64,000 nucleotides of DNA from Rhynchopus sp. YZ270_cl-10 (taxonomy: Eukaryota > Euglenozoa > Diplonemea > Diplonemida > Diplonemidae), in the NCBI GenBank assembly GCA_964035575.1, contig OZ037895.1, forward strand, positions 1,178,001-1,242,000. The letters are read 5' to 3'. This document shows positions 27,748 through 39,500 of this stretch, piece after piece; the stretch's first letter is position 1; every line of letters starts with the position of its first letter. The notes beneath the pieces are model-generated. The model did no database searches, was not told the DNA's origin, and saw nothing but the letters and a program-made list of their open reading frames with translations. The position numbers were made by a program, and so were the translations under genes.

Positions 27748-30700
27748 TACCAGGCCGTATTTTCAAAAAGTTGATAATCCCAGTATATGGTATGGCCCTA
27801 TGGTATGGCCCTGTGGTACGAAATTTTTGGCCGAAAAAATCGACCAAAAAATCGTCATTTTTCGGGGTCACGGTGACAAAAAGTTGCATTTTTTCACGAA
27901 AAATGGTCGGAATGTGACTTGAATGGGCTCTAATGGGTATATTATGCACATAACATACCTAAATTATGTCGATATTTCACCGGCGGAGCCGAAAAAATCG
28001 ATTTTCAGGGTGTGCAAAACTGTAAAAATGACGAAAATCGGAAAAATGACGATTTTTTGGTGAAAATATTTTTCACAGAAAATCGAATTTTACTATTAGG
28101 ATTGGCTTTCGGCATGACCCAGTAAGGTTACTATGGGCCCCATGGGACATATACACCCGAATACCAGGCCGTATTTTCAAAAAGTTGATAATCCCAGTAT
28201 ATGGTATGGCCCTGTGGTACGAAATTTTTGGCCGAAAAAATCGACCAAAAAATCGTCATTTTTCGGGGTCACGGTGACAAAAAGTTGCATTTTTTCACGA
28301 AAAATGGTCGGAATGTGACTTGAATGGGCTCTAATGGGTATATTATGCACATAACATACCTAAATTATGTCGATATTTCACCGGCGGAGCCGAAAAAATC
28401 GATTTTCAGGGTGTGCAAAACTGTAAAAATGACGAAAATCGGAAAAATGACGATTTTTTGGTCAAAATATTTTTCACAGAAAATCGAATTTTACTATTAA
28501 GATTGGCTTTCGGCATGACCCAGTAAGGTTACTATGGGCCCCATGGGACATATACACCCGAATACCAGGCCGTATTTTCAAAAAGTTGATAATCCCAGTA
28601 TATGGTATGGCCCTGTGGTACGAAATTTTTGGCCGAAAAAATCGACCAAAAAATCGTCATTTTTCGGGGTCACGGTGACAAAAAGTTGCATTTTTTCACG
28701 AAAAATGGTCGGAATGTGACTTGAATGGGCTCTAATGGGTATATTATGCACATAACATACCTAAATTATGTCGATATTTCACCGGCGGAGCCGAAAAAAT
28801 CGATTTTCAGGGTGTGCAAAACTGTAAAAATGACGAAAATCGGAAAAATGACGATTTTTTGGTCAAAATATTTTTCACAGAAAATCGAATTTTACTATTA
28901 AGATTGGCTTTCGGCATGACCCAGTAAGGTTACTATGGGCCCCATGGGACATATACACCCGAATACCAGGCCGTATTTTCAAAAAGTTGATAATCCCAGT
29001 ATATGGTATGGCCCTGTGGTACGAAATTTTTGGCCGAAAAAATCGACCAAAAAATCGTCATTTTTCGGGGTCACGGTGACAAAAAGTTGCATTTTTTCAC
29101 GAAAAATGGTCGGAATGTGACTTGAATGGGCTCTAATGGGTATATTATGCACATAACATACCTAAATTATGTCGATATTTCACCGGCGGAGCCGAAAAAA
29201 TCGATTTTCAGGGTGTGCAAAACTGTAAAAATGACGAAAATCGGAAAAATGACGATTTTTTGGTCAAAATATTTTTCACAGAAAATCGAATTTTACTATT
29301 AAGATTGGCTTTCGGCATGACCCAGTAAGGTTACTATGGGCCCCATGGGACATATACACCCGAATACCAGGCCGTATTTTCAAAAAGTTGATAATCCCAG
29401 TATATGGTATGGCCCTGTGGTACGAAATTTTTGGCCGAAAAAATCGACCAAAAAATCGTCATTTTTCGGGGTCACGGTGACAAAAAGTTGCATTTTTTCA
29501 CGAAAAATGGTCGGAATGTGACTTGAATGGGCTCTAATGGGTATATTATGCACATAACATACCTAAATTATGTCGATATTTCACCGGCGGAGCCGAAAAA
29601 ATCGATTTTCAGGGTGTGCAAAACTGTAAAAATGACGAAAATCGGAAAAATGACGATTTTTTGGTCAAAATATTTTTCACAGAAAATCGAATTTTACTAT
29701 TAAGATTGGCTTTCGGCATGACCCAGTAAGGTTACTATGGGCCCCATGGGACATATACACCCGAATACCAGGCCGTATTTTCAAAAAGTTGATAATCCCA
29801 GTATATGGTATGGCCCTGTGGTACGAAATTTTTGGCCGAAAAAATCGACCAAAAAATCGTCATTTTTCGGGGTCACGGTGACAAAAAGTTGCATTTTTTC
29901 ACGAAAAATGGTCGGAATGTGACTTGAATGGGCTCTAATGGGTATATTATGCACATAACATACCTAAATTATGTCGATATTTCACCGGCGGAGCCGAAAA
30001 AATCGATTTTCAGGGTGTGCAAAACTGTAAAAATGACGAAAATCGGAAAAATGACGATTTTTTGGTCAAAATATTTTTCACAGAAAATCGAATTTTACTA
30101 TTAAGATTGGCTTTCGGCATGACCCAGTAAGGTTACTATGGGCCCCATGGGACATATACACCCGAATACCAGGCCGTATTTTCAAAAAGTTGATAATCCC
30201 AGTATATGGTATGGCCCTGTGGTACGAAATTTTTGGCCGAAAAAATCGACCAAAAAATCGTCATTTTTCGGGGTCACGGTGACAAAAAGTTGCATTTTTT
30301 CACGAAAAATGGTCGGAATGTGACTTGAATGGGCTCTAATGGGTATATTATGCACATAACATACCTAAATTATGTCGATATTTCACCGGCGGAGCCGAAA
30401 AAATCGATTTTCAGGGTGTGCAAAACTGTAAAAATGACGAAAATCGGAAAAATGACGATTTTTTGGTCAAAATATTTTTCACAGAAAATCGAATTTTACT
30501 ATTAAGATTGGCTTTCGGCATGACCCAGTAAGGTTACTATGGGCCCCATGGGACATATACACCCGAATACCAGGCCGTATTTTCAAAAAGTTGATAATCC
30601 CAGTATATGGTATGGCCCTGTGGTACGAAATTTTTGGCCGAAAAAATCGACCAAAAAATCGTCATTTTTCGGGGTCACGGCAGGGCTTCCCACAGGGGGG

Positions 30701-30875
30701 ACCAGGGGGGACCACTGGTCCCCCTGGGGGAAAATAAAAATAATAAGGGGGGACCAGGGGGGACCAGGGGGGACCAGCCTGCCCTTGAGTGTTCCGAGGC
30801 TGCCTATTAGGAATTTTCCACATTTTTTTTAATTTTTCCCACCCTCCCGTCCCCGCGCATCCAAATACAGGCAAC

Positions 30876-31108
30876 TACACGACGGTGATGTACAGTACAT
30901 TACAAGTGAAGTTACATGTAACGTTACAAGTGAAAAACCGTTACAAGTGAGTTACAAGTGAGTTACAAGTGGGATACATGAATTACAGGCAAAATCAGGT
31001 TGTAACTGGTGGGTTACAAGTGAGTTACAAGTGAGTTACATGTAACAAAAGTTACATGTAACTCACTTGTAACTCCACTTGTAACACCCGTTACATCACC
31101 GTCGTGTA
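30876..31108. repeat. Nested foldback unit rich in GTTACAAGTGA
   Basis: TACACGACGGTGATGTA at 30876-30892 is inverted at 31092-31108. The inside has many direct GTTACAAGTGA copies on the left and inverted TCACTTGTAAC copies on the right, so most of the 233 bp can fold back. It may be a separate MITE captured by the larger element, or its own binding-site cluster. Confidence 0.7.
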
Positions 31109-31121
31109 ACAGGGGGAAAAG

Positions 31122-31271
31122 ATGGCACCAAAAAAGTCCTCCGGACCAAGACAGATTTCCATAATGGAATTTGCAAAGCGACCGGCGGAGTCCCAGTTAT
31201 CGGCTCAGGCTCCGAAGAGGCAGAAAATAACGGTTGCAAAGAACCACGAGTATGCCTCATGGGCAAAGTGA
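31122..31271 (+). pseudogene. 49-codon frame, possible transposase N-terminal relic
   Basis: An ATG at 31122 opens MAPKKSSGPRQISIMEFAKR and continues to a basic APKRQK patch before a stop at 31271. QISIMEFA resembles a PCNA-interacting (PIP-box-like) motif, although the second aromatic residue is missing, and APKRQK resembles a nuclear signal. Short motifs of this kind occur at the start of some eukaryotic transposases. It could be the remaining start of the parent element's transposase. It is too short to assign. Confidence 0.3.
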
Positions 31272-34200
31272 CCCCGTCACAGCCAGAACGCGACTCAATT
31301 GGTCAAACGCCGAAGGAAAAGGAAGCATGCAGCATGGCAAAAGAAAAAAGTAGCGTACCGTGCGCCTGCGGCGCAAGATTGCAAGCCACCCATGACATAG
31401 TGTGGCTGTAAAATGTGCAATTTTAATCACAGTATTTTGAAATGTTGCGTACCGTGGCTTCGCCAGGAACCTTTGCCATGACTGTCGTTTCTTTTTGTAG
31501 ATGTCTATACGAGGAAACGTCTGCACGCTACCGACCTGACATATTTTTTCTTATTCCGCAAAGGTGGGGAACGTGAGATGATATGCAATATGCGAGTTAA
31601 TGCAGCAGTTTTAACGGTTTGCCGGGACATTTTCGCCGAAGTCGAAAATTTTTTTTGACCACTTAAAGTGCGTAAAGGCGCGTAACGTAACGTAGCGTCA
31701 GCGTTAATGCTACACACCACACAAATTAAAATCATTGAAAAAAAAAAAAAAATTCCACCTTTTTTTGGCTGGTCCCCCTGGGAGGCCAAAACCCCAGATC
31801 CTGCGGGAAGCCCTGGTCACGGTGACAAAAAGTTGCATTTTTTCACGAAAAATGGTCGGAATGTGACTTGAATGGGCTCTAATGGGTATATTATGCACAT
31901 AACATACCTAAATTATGTCGATATTTCACCGGCGGAGCCGAAAAAATCGATTTTCAGGGTGTGCAAAACTGTAAAAATGACGAAAATCGGAAAAATGACG
32001 ATTTTTTGGTCAAAATATTTTTCACAGAAAATCGAATTTTACTATTAAGATTGGCTTTCGGCATGACCCAGTAAGGTTACTATGGGCCCCATGGGACATA
32101 TACACCCGAATACCAGGCCGTATTTTCAGAAAGTTGATAATCCCAGTATATGGTATGGCCCTGTGGTACGAAATTTTTGGCCGAAAAAATCGACCAAAAA
32201 ATCGTCATTTTTCGGGGTCACGGTGACAAAAAGTTGCATTTTTTCACGAAAAATGGTCGGAATGTGACTTGAATGGGCTCTAATGGGTATATTATGCACA
32301 TAACATACCTAAATTATGTCGATATTTCACCGGCGGAGCCGAAAAAATCGATTTTCAGGGTGTGCAAAACTGTAAAAATGACGAAAATCGGAAAAATGAC
32401 GATTTTTTGGTCAAAATATTTTTCACAGAAAATCGAATTTTACTATTAGGATTGGCTTTCGGCATGACCCAGTAAGGTTACTATGGGCCCCATGGGACAT
32501 ATACACCCGAATACCAGGCCGTATTTTCAAAAAGTTGATAATCCCAGTATATGGTATGGCCCTGTGGTACGAAATTTTTGGCCGAAAAAATCGACCAAAA
32601 AATCGTCATTTTTCGGGGTCACGGTGACAAAAAGTTGCATTTTTTCACGAAAAATGGTCGGAATGTGACTTGAATGGGCTCTAATGGGTATATTATGCAC
32701 ATAACATACCTAAATTATGTCGATATTTCACCGGCGGAGCCGAAAAAATCGATTTTCAGGGTGTGCAAAACTGTAAAAATGACGAAAATCGGAAAAATGA
32801 CGATTTTTTGGTCAAAATATTTTTCACAGAAAATCGAATTTTACTATTAAGATTGGCTTTCGGCATGACCCAGTAAGGTTACTATGGGCCCCATGGGACA
32901 TATACACCCGAATACCAGGCCGTATTTTCAAAAAGTTGATAATCCCAGTATATGGTATGGCCCTGTGGTACGAAATTTTTGGCCGAAAAAATCGACCAAA
33001 AAATCGTCATTTTTCGGGGTCACGGTGACAAAAAGTTGCATTTTTTCACGAAAAATGGTCGGAATGTGACTTGAATGGGCTCTAATGGGTATATTATGCA
33101 CATAACATACCTAAATTATGTCGATATTTCACCGGCGGAGCCGAAAAAATCGATTTTCAGGGTGTGCAAAACTGTAAAAATGACGAAAATCGGAAAAATG
33201 ACGATTTTTTGGTCAAAATATTTTTCACAGAAAATCGAATTTTACTATTAAGATTGGCTTTCGGCATGACCCAGTAAGGTTACTATGGGCCCCATGGGAC
33301 ATATACACCCGAATACCAGGCCGTATTTTCAAAAAGTTGATAATCCCAGTATATGGTATGGCCCTGTGGTACGAAATTTTTGGCCGAAAAAATCGACCAA
33401 AAAATCGTCATTTTTCGGGGTCACGGTGACAAAAAGTTGCATTTTTTCACGAAAAATGGTCGGAATGTGACTTGAATGGGCTCTAATGGGTATATTATGC
33501 ACATAACATACCTAAATTATGTCGATATTTCACCGGCGGAGCCGAAAAAATCGATTTTCAGGGTGTGCAAAACTGTAAAAATGACGAAAATCGGAAAAAT
33601 GACGATTTTTTGGTCAAAATATTTTTCACAGAAAATCGAATTTTACTATTAAGATTGGCTTTCGGCATGACCCAGTAAGGTTACTATGGGCCCCATGGGA
33701 CATATACACCCGAATACCAGGCCGTATTTTCAAAAAGTTGATAATCCCAGTATATGGTATGGCCCTGTGGTACGAAATTTTTGGCCGAAAAAATCGACCA
33801 AAAAATCGTCATTTTTCGGGGTCACGGTGACAAAAAGTTGCATTTTTTCACGAAAAATGGTCGGAATGTGACTTGAATGGGCTCTAATGGGTATATTATG
33901 CACATAACATACCTAAATTATGTCGATATTTCACCGGCGGAGCCGAAAAAATCGATTTTCAGGGTGTGCAAAACTGTAAAAATGACGAAAATCGGAAAAA
34001 TGACGATTTTTTGGTCAAAATATTTTTCACAGAAAATCGAATTTTACTATTAAGATTGGCTTTCGGCATGACCCAGTAAGGTTACTATGGGCCCCATGGG
34101 ACATATACACCCGAATACCAGGCCGTATTTTCAAAAAGTTGATAATCCCAGTATATGGTATGGCCCTGTGGTACGAAATTTTTGGCCGAAAAAATCGACC

Positions 34201-35431
34201 AAAAAATCGTCATTTTTCGGGGTCACGGTGACAAAAAGTTGCATTTTTTCACGAAAAATGGTCGGAATGTGACTTGAATGGGCTCTAATGGGTATATTAT
34301 GCACATAACATACCTAAATTATGTCGATATTTCACCGGCGGAGCCGAAAAAATCGATTTTCAGGGTGTGCAAAACTGTAAAAATGACGAAAATCGGAAAA
34401 ATGACGATTTTTTGGTCAAAATATTTTTCACAGAAAATCGAATTTTACTATTAAGATTGGCTTTCGGCATGACCCAGTAAGGTTACTATGGGCCCCATGG
34501 GACATATACACCCGAATACCAGGCCGTATTTTCAAAAAGTTGATAATCCCAGTATATGGTATGGCCCTGTGGTACGAAATTTTTGGCCGAAAAAATCGAC
34601 CAAAAAATCGTCATTTTTCGGGGTCACGGTGACAAAAAGTTGCATTTTTTCACGAAAAATGGTCGGAATGTGACTTGAATGGGCTCTAATGGGTATATTA
34701 TGCACATAACATACCTAAATTATGTCGATATTTCACCGGCGGAGCCGAAAAAATCGATTTTCAGGGTGTGCAAAACTGTAAAAATGACGAAAATCGGAAA
34801 AATGACGATTTTTTGGTCAAAATATTTTTCACAGAAAATCGAATTTTACTATTAAGATTGGCTTTCGGCATGACCCAGTAAGGTTACTATGGGCCCCATG
34901 GGACATATACACCCGAATACCAGGCCGTATTTTCAAAAAGTTGATAATCCCAGTATATGGTATGGCCCTGTGGTACGAAATTTTTGGCCGAAAAAATCGA
35001 CCAAAAAATCGTCATTTTTCGGGGTCACGGTGACAAAAAGTTGCATTTTTTCACGAAAAATGGTCGGAATGTGACTTGAATGGGCTCTAATGGGTATATT
35101 ATGCACATAACATACCTAAATTATGTCGATATTTCACCGGCGGAGCCGAAAAAATCGATTTTCAGGGTGTGCAAAACTGTAAAAATGACGAAAATCGGAA
35201 AAATGACGATTTTTTGGTCAAAATATTTTTCACAGAAAATCGAATTTTACTATTAAGATTGGCTTTCGGCATGACCCAGTAAGGTTACTATGGGCCCCAT
35301 GGGACATATACACCCGAATACCAGGCCGTATTTTCAAAAAGTTGATAATCCCAGTATATGGTATGGCCCTGTGGTACGAAATTTTTGGCCGAAAAAATCG
35401 ACCAAAAAATCGTCATTTTTCGGGGTCACGG

Positions 35432-36566
35432 CAGGGCTTCCCACAGGGGGGACCAGGGGGGACCACTGGTCCCCCTGGGGGAAAATAAAAATAATAAGGG
35501 GGGACCAGGGGGGACCAGGGGGGACCAGCCTGCCCTTGAGTGTTCCGAGGCTGCCTATTAGGAATTTTCCACATTTTTTTTAATTTTTCCCACCCTCCCG
35601 TCCCCGCGCATCCAAATACAGGCAACTACACGACGGTGATGTACAGTACATTACAAGTGAAGTTACATGTAACGTTACAAGTGAAAAACCGTTACAAGTG
35701 AGTTACAAGTGAGTTACAAGTGGGATACATGAATTACAGGCAAAATCAGGTTGTAACTGGTGGGTTACAAGTGAGTTACAAGTGAGTTACATGTAACAAA
35801 AGTTACATGTAACTCACTTGTAACTCCACTTGTAACACCCGTTACATCACCGTCGTGTAACAGGGGGAAAAGATGGCACCAAAAAAGTCCTCCGGACCAA
35901 GACAGATTTCCATAATGGAATTTGCAAAGCGACCGGCGGAGTCCCAGTTATCGGCTCAGGCTCCGAAGAGGCAGAAAATAACGGTTGCAAAGAACCACGA
36001 GTATGCCTCATGGGCAAAGTGACCCCGTCACAGCCAGAACGCGACTCAATTGGTCAAACGCCGAAGGAAAAGGAAGCATGCAGCATGGCAAAAGAAAAAA
36101 GTAGCGTACCGTGCGCCTGCGGCGCAAGATTGCAAGCCACCCATGACATAGTGTGGCTGTAAAATGTGCAATTTTAATCACAGTATTTTGAAATGTTGCG
36201 TACCGTGGCTTCGCCAGGAACCTTTGCCATGACTGTCGTTTCTTTTTGTAGATGTCTATACGAGGAAACGTCTGCACGCTACCGACCTGACATATTTTTT
36301 CTTATTCCGCAAAGGTGGGGAACGTGAGATGATATGCAATATGCGAGTTAATGCAGCAGTTTTAACGGTTTGCCGGGACATTTTCGCCGAAGTCGAAAAT
36401 TTTTTTTGACCACTTAAAGTGCGTAAAGGCGCGTAACGTAACGTAGCGTCAGCGTTAATGCTACACACCACACAAATTAAAATCATTGAAAAAAAAAAAA
36501 AAATTCCACCTTTTTTTGGCTGGTCCCCCTGGGAGGCCAAAACCCCAGATCCTGCGGGAAGCCCTG
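35432..36566. mobile_element. Second, apparently identical copy of the hAT-like element
   Basis: All landmarks of the copy at 30681-31815 recur shifted by exactly 4,751 bp: ends, GTCACGG flanks (35425-35431 and 36567-36573), foldback (35627-35859), 49-codon frame (35873-36022) and the GCGTACCGTG module (36103-36233). I saw no difference between the copies. Insertion in the same base of the monomer with the same flanks shows duplication of the surrounding array and not a second insertion. Confidence 0.95.
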
Positions 36567-39500
36567 GTCACGGTGACAAAAAGTTGCATTTTTTCACGAA
36601 AAATGGTCGGAATGTGACTTGAATGGGCTCTAATGGGTATATTATGCACATAACATACCTAAATTATGTCGATATTTCACCGGCGGAGCCGAAAAAATCG
36701 ATTTTCAGGGTGTGCAAAACTGTAAAAATGACGAAAATCGGAAAAATGACGATTTTTTGGTCAAAATATTTTTCACAGAAAATCGAATTTTACTATTAAG
36801 ATTGGCTTTCGGCATGACCCAGTAAGGTTACTATGGGCCCCATGGGACATATACACCCGAATACCAGGCCGTATTTTCAGAAAGTTGATAATCCCAGTAT
36901 ATGGTATGGCCCTGTGGTACGAAATTTTTGGCCGAAAAAATCGACCAAAAAATCGTCATTTTTCGGGGTCACGGTGACAAAAAGTTGCATTTTTTCACGA
37001 AAAATGGTCGGAATGTGACTTGAATGGGCTCTAATGGGTATATTATGCACATAACATACCTAAATTATGTCGATATTTCACCGGCGGAGCCGAAAAAATC
37101 GATTTTCAGGGTGTGCAAAACTGTAAAAATGACGAAAATCGGAAAAATGACGATTTTTTGGTCAAAATATTTTTCACAGAAAATCGAATTTTACTATTAG
37201 GATTGGCTTTCGGCATGACCCAGTAAGGTTACTATGGGCCCCATGGGACATATACACCCGAATACCAGGCCGTATTTTCAAAAAGTTGATAATCCCAGTA
37301 TATGGTATGGCCCTGTGGTACGAAATTTTTGGCCGAAAAAATCGACCAAAAAATCGTCATTTTTCGGGGTCACGGTGACAAAAAGTTGCATTTTTTCACG
37401 AAAAATGGTCGGAATGTGACTTGAATGGGCTCTAATGGGTATATTATGCACATAACATACCTAAATTATGTCGATATTTCACCGGCGGAGCCGAAAAAAT
37501 CGATTTTCAGGGTGTGCAAAACTGTAAAAATGACGAAAATCGGAAAAATGACGATTTTTTGGTCAAAATATTTTTCACAGAAAATCGAATTTTACTATTA
37601 AGATTGGCTTTCGGCATGACCCAGTAAGGTTACTATGGGCCCCATGGGACATATACACCCGAATACCAGGCCGTATTTTCAAAAAGTTGATAATCCCAGT
37701 ATATGGTATGGCCCTGTGGTACGAAATTTTTGGCCGAAAAAATCGACCAAAAAATCGTCATTTTTCGGGGTCACGGTGACAAAAAGTTGCATTTTTTCAC
37801 GAAAAATGGTCGGAATGTGACTTGAATGGGCTCTAATGGGTATATTATGCACATAACATACCTAAATTATGTCGATATTTCACCGGCGGAGCCGAAAAAA
37901 TCGATTTTCAGGGTGTGCAAAACTGTAAAAATGACGAAAATCGGAAAAATGACGATTTTTTGGTCAAAATATTTTTCACAGAAAATCGAATTTTACTATT
38001 AAGATTGGCTTTCGGCATGACCCAGTAAGGTTACTATGGGCCCCATGGGACATATACACCCGAATACCAGGCCGTATTTTCAAAAAGTTGATAATCCCAG
38101 TATATGGTATGGCCCTGTGGTACGAAATTTTTGGCCGAAAAAATCGACCAAAAAATCGTCATTTTTCGGGGTCACGGTGACAAAAAGTTGCATTTTTTCA
38201 CGAAAAATGGTCGGAATGTGACTTGAATGGGCTCTAATGGGTATATTATGCACATAACATACCTAAATTATGTCGATATTTCACCGGCGGAGCCGAAAAA
38301 ATCGATTTTCAGGGTGTGCAAAACTGTAAAAATGACGAAAATCGGAAAAATGACGATTTTTTGGTCAAAATATTTTTCACAGAAAATCGAATTTTACTAT
38401 TAAGATTGGCTTTCGGCATGACCCAGTAAGGTTACTATGGGCCCCATGGGACATATACACCCGAATACCAGGCCGTATTTTCAAAAAGTTGATAATCCCA
38501 GTATATGGTATGGCCCTGTGGTACGAAATTTTTGGCCGAAAAAATCGACCAAAAAATCGTCATTTTTCGGGGTCACGGTGACAAAAAGTTGCATTTTTTC
38601 ACGAAAAATGGTCGGAATGTGACTTGAATGGGCTCTAATGGGTATATTATGCACATAACATACCTAAATTATGTCGATATTTCACCGGCGGAGCCGAAAA
38701 AATCGATTTTCAGGGTGTGCAAAACTGTAAAAATGACGAAAATCGGAAAAATGACGATTTTTTGGTCAAAATATTTTTCACAGAAAATCGAATTTTACTA
38801 TTAAGATTGGCTTTCGGCATGACCCAGTAAGGTTACTATGGGCCCCATGGGACATATACACCCGAATACCAGGCCGTATTTTCAAAAAGTTGATAATCCC
38901 AGTATATGGTATGGCCCTGTGGTACGAAATTTTTGGCCGAAAAAATCGACCAAAAAATCGTCATTTTTCGGGGTCACGGTGACAAAAAGTTGCATTTTTT
39001 CACGAAAAATGGTCGGAATGTGACTTGAATGGGCTCTAATGGGTATATTATGCACATAACATACCTAAATTATGTCGATATTTCACCGGCGGAGCCGAAA
39101 AAATCGATTTTCAGGGTGTGCAAAACTGTAAAAATGACGAAAATCGGAAAAATGACGATTTTTTGGTCAAAATATTTTTCACAGAAAATCGAATTTTACT
39201 ATTAAGATTGGCTTTCGGCATGACCCAGTAAGGTTACTATGGGCCCCATGGGACATATACACCCGAATACCAGGCCGTATTTTCAAAAAGTTGATAATCC
39301 CAGTATATGGTATGGCCCTGTGGTACGAAATTTTTGGCCGAAAAAATCGACCAAAAAATCGTCATTTTTCGGGGTCACGGTGACAAAAAGTTGCATTTTT
39401 TCACGAAAAATGGTCGGAATGTGACTTGAATGGGCTCTAATGGGTATATTATGCACATAACATACCTAAATTATGTCGATATTTCACCGGCGGAGCCGAA

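Larger units (their letters stand above)
30681..31815. mobile_element. 1,135-bp hAT-like non-autonomous element inside a satellite monomer
   Basis: Ends are CAGGGCTTCCCACAGG and CCTGCGGGAAGCCCTG, inverted with one mismatch. GTCACGG flanks both sides (30674-30680 and 31816-31822). The duplication is 8 bp (GGTCACGG) if the last G is counted as target, and CAGGG ends with 8 bp suit hAT elements. GGGGACCAGG repeats follow the left end. Inside lie a foldback (30876-31108), a 49-codon frame (31122-31271) and the GCGTACCGTG module (31352-31482). No full transposase is present. Confidence 0.8.
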
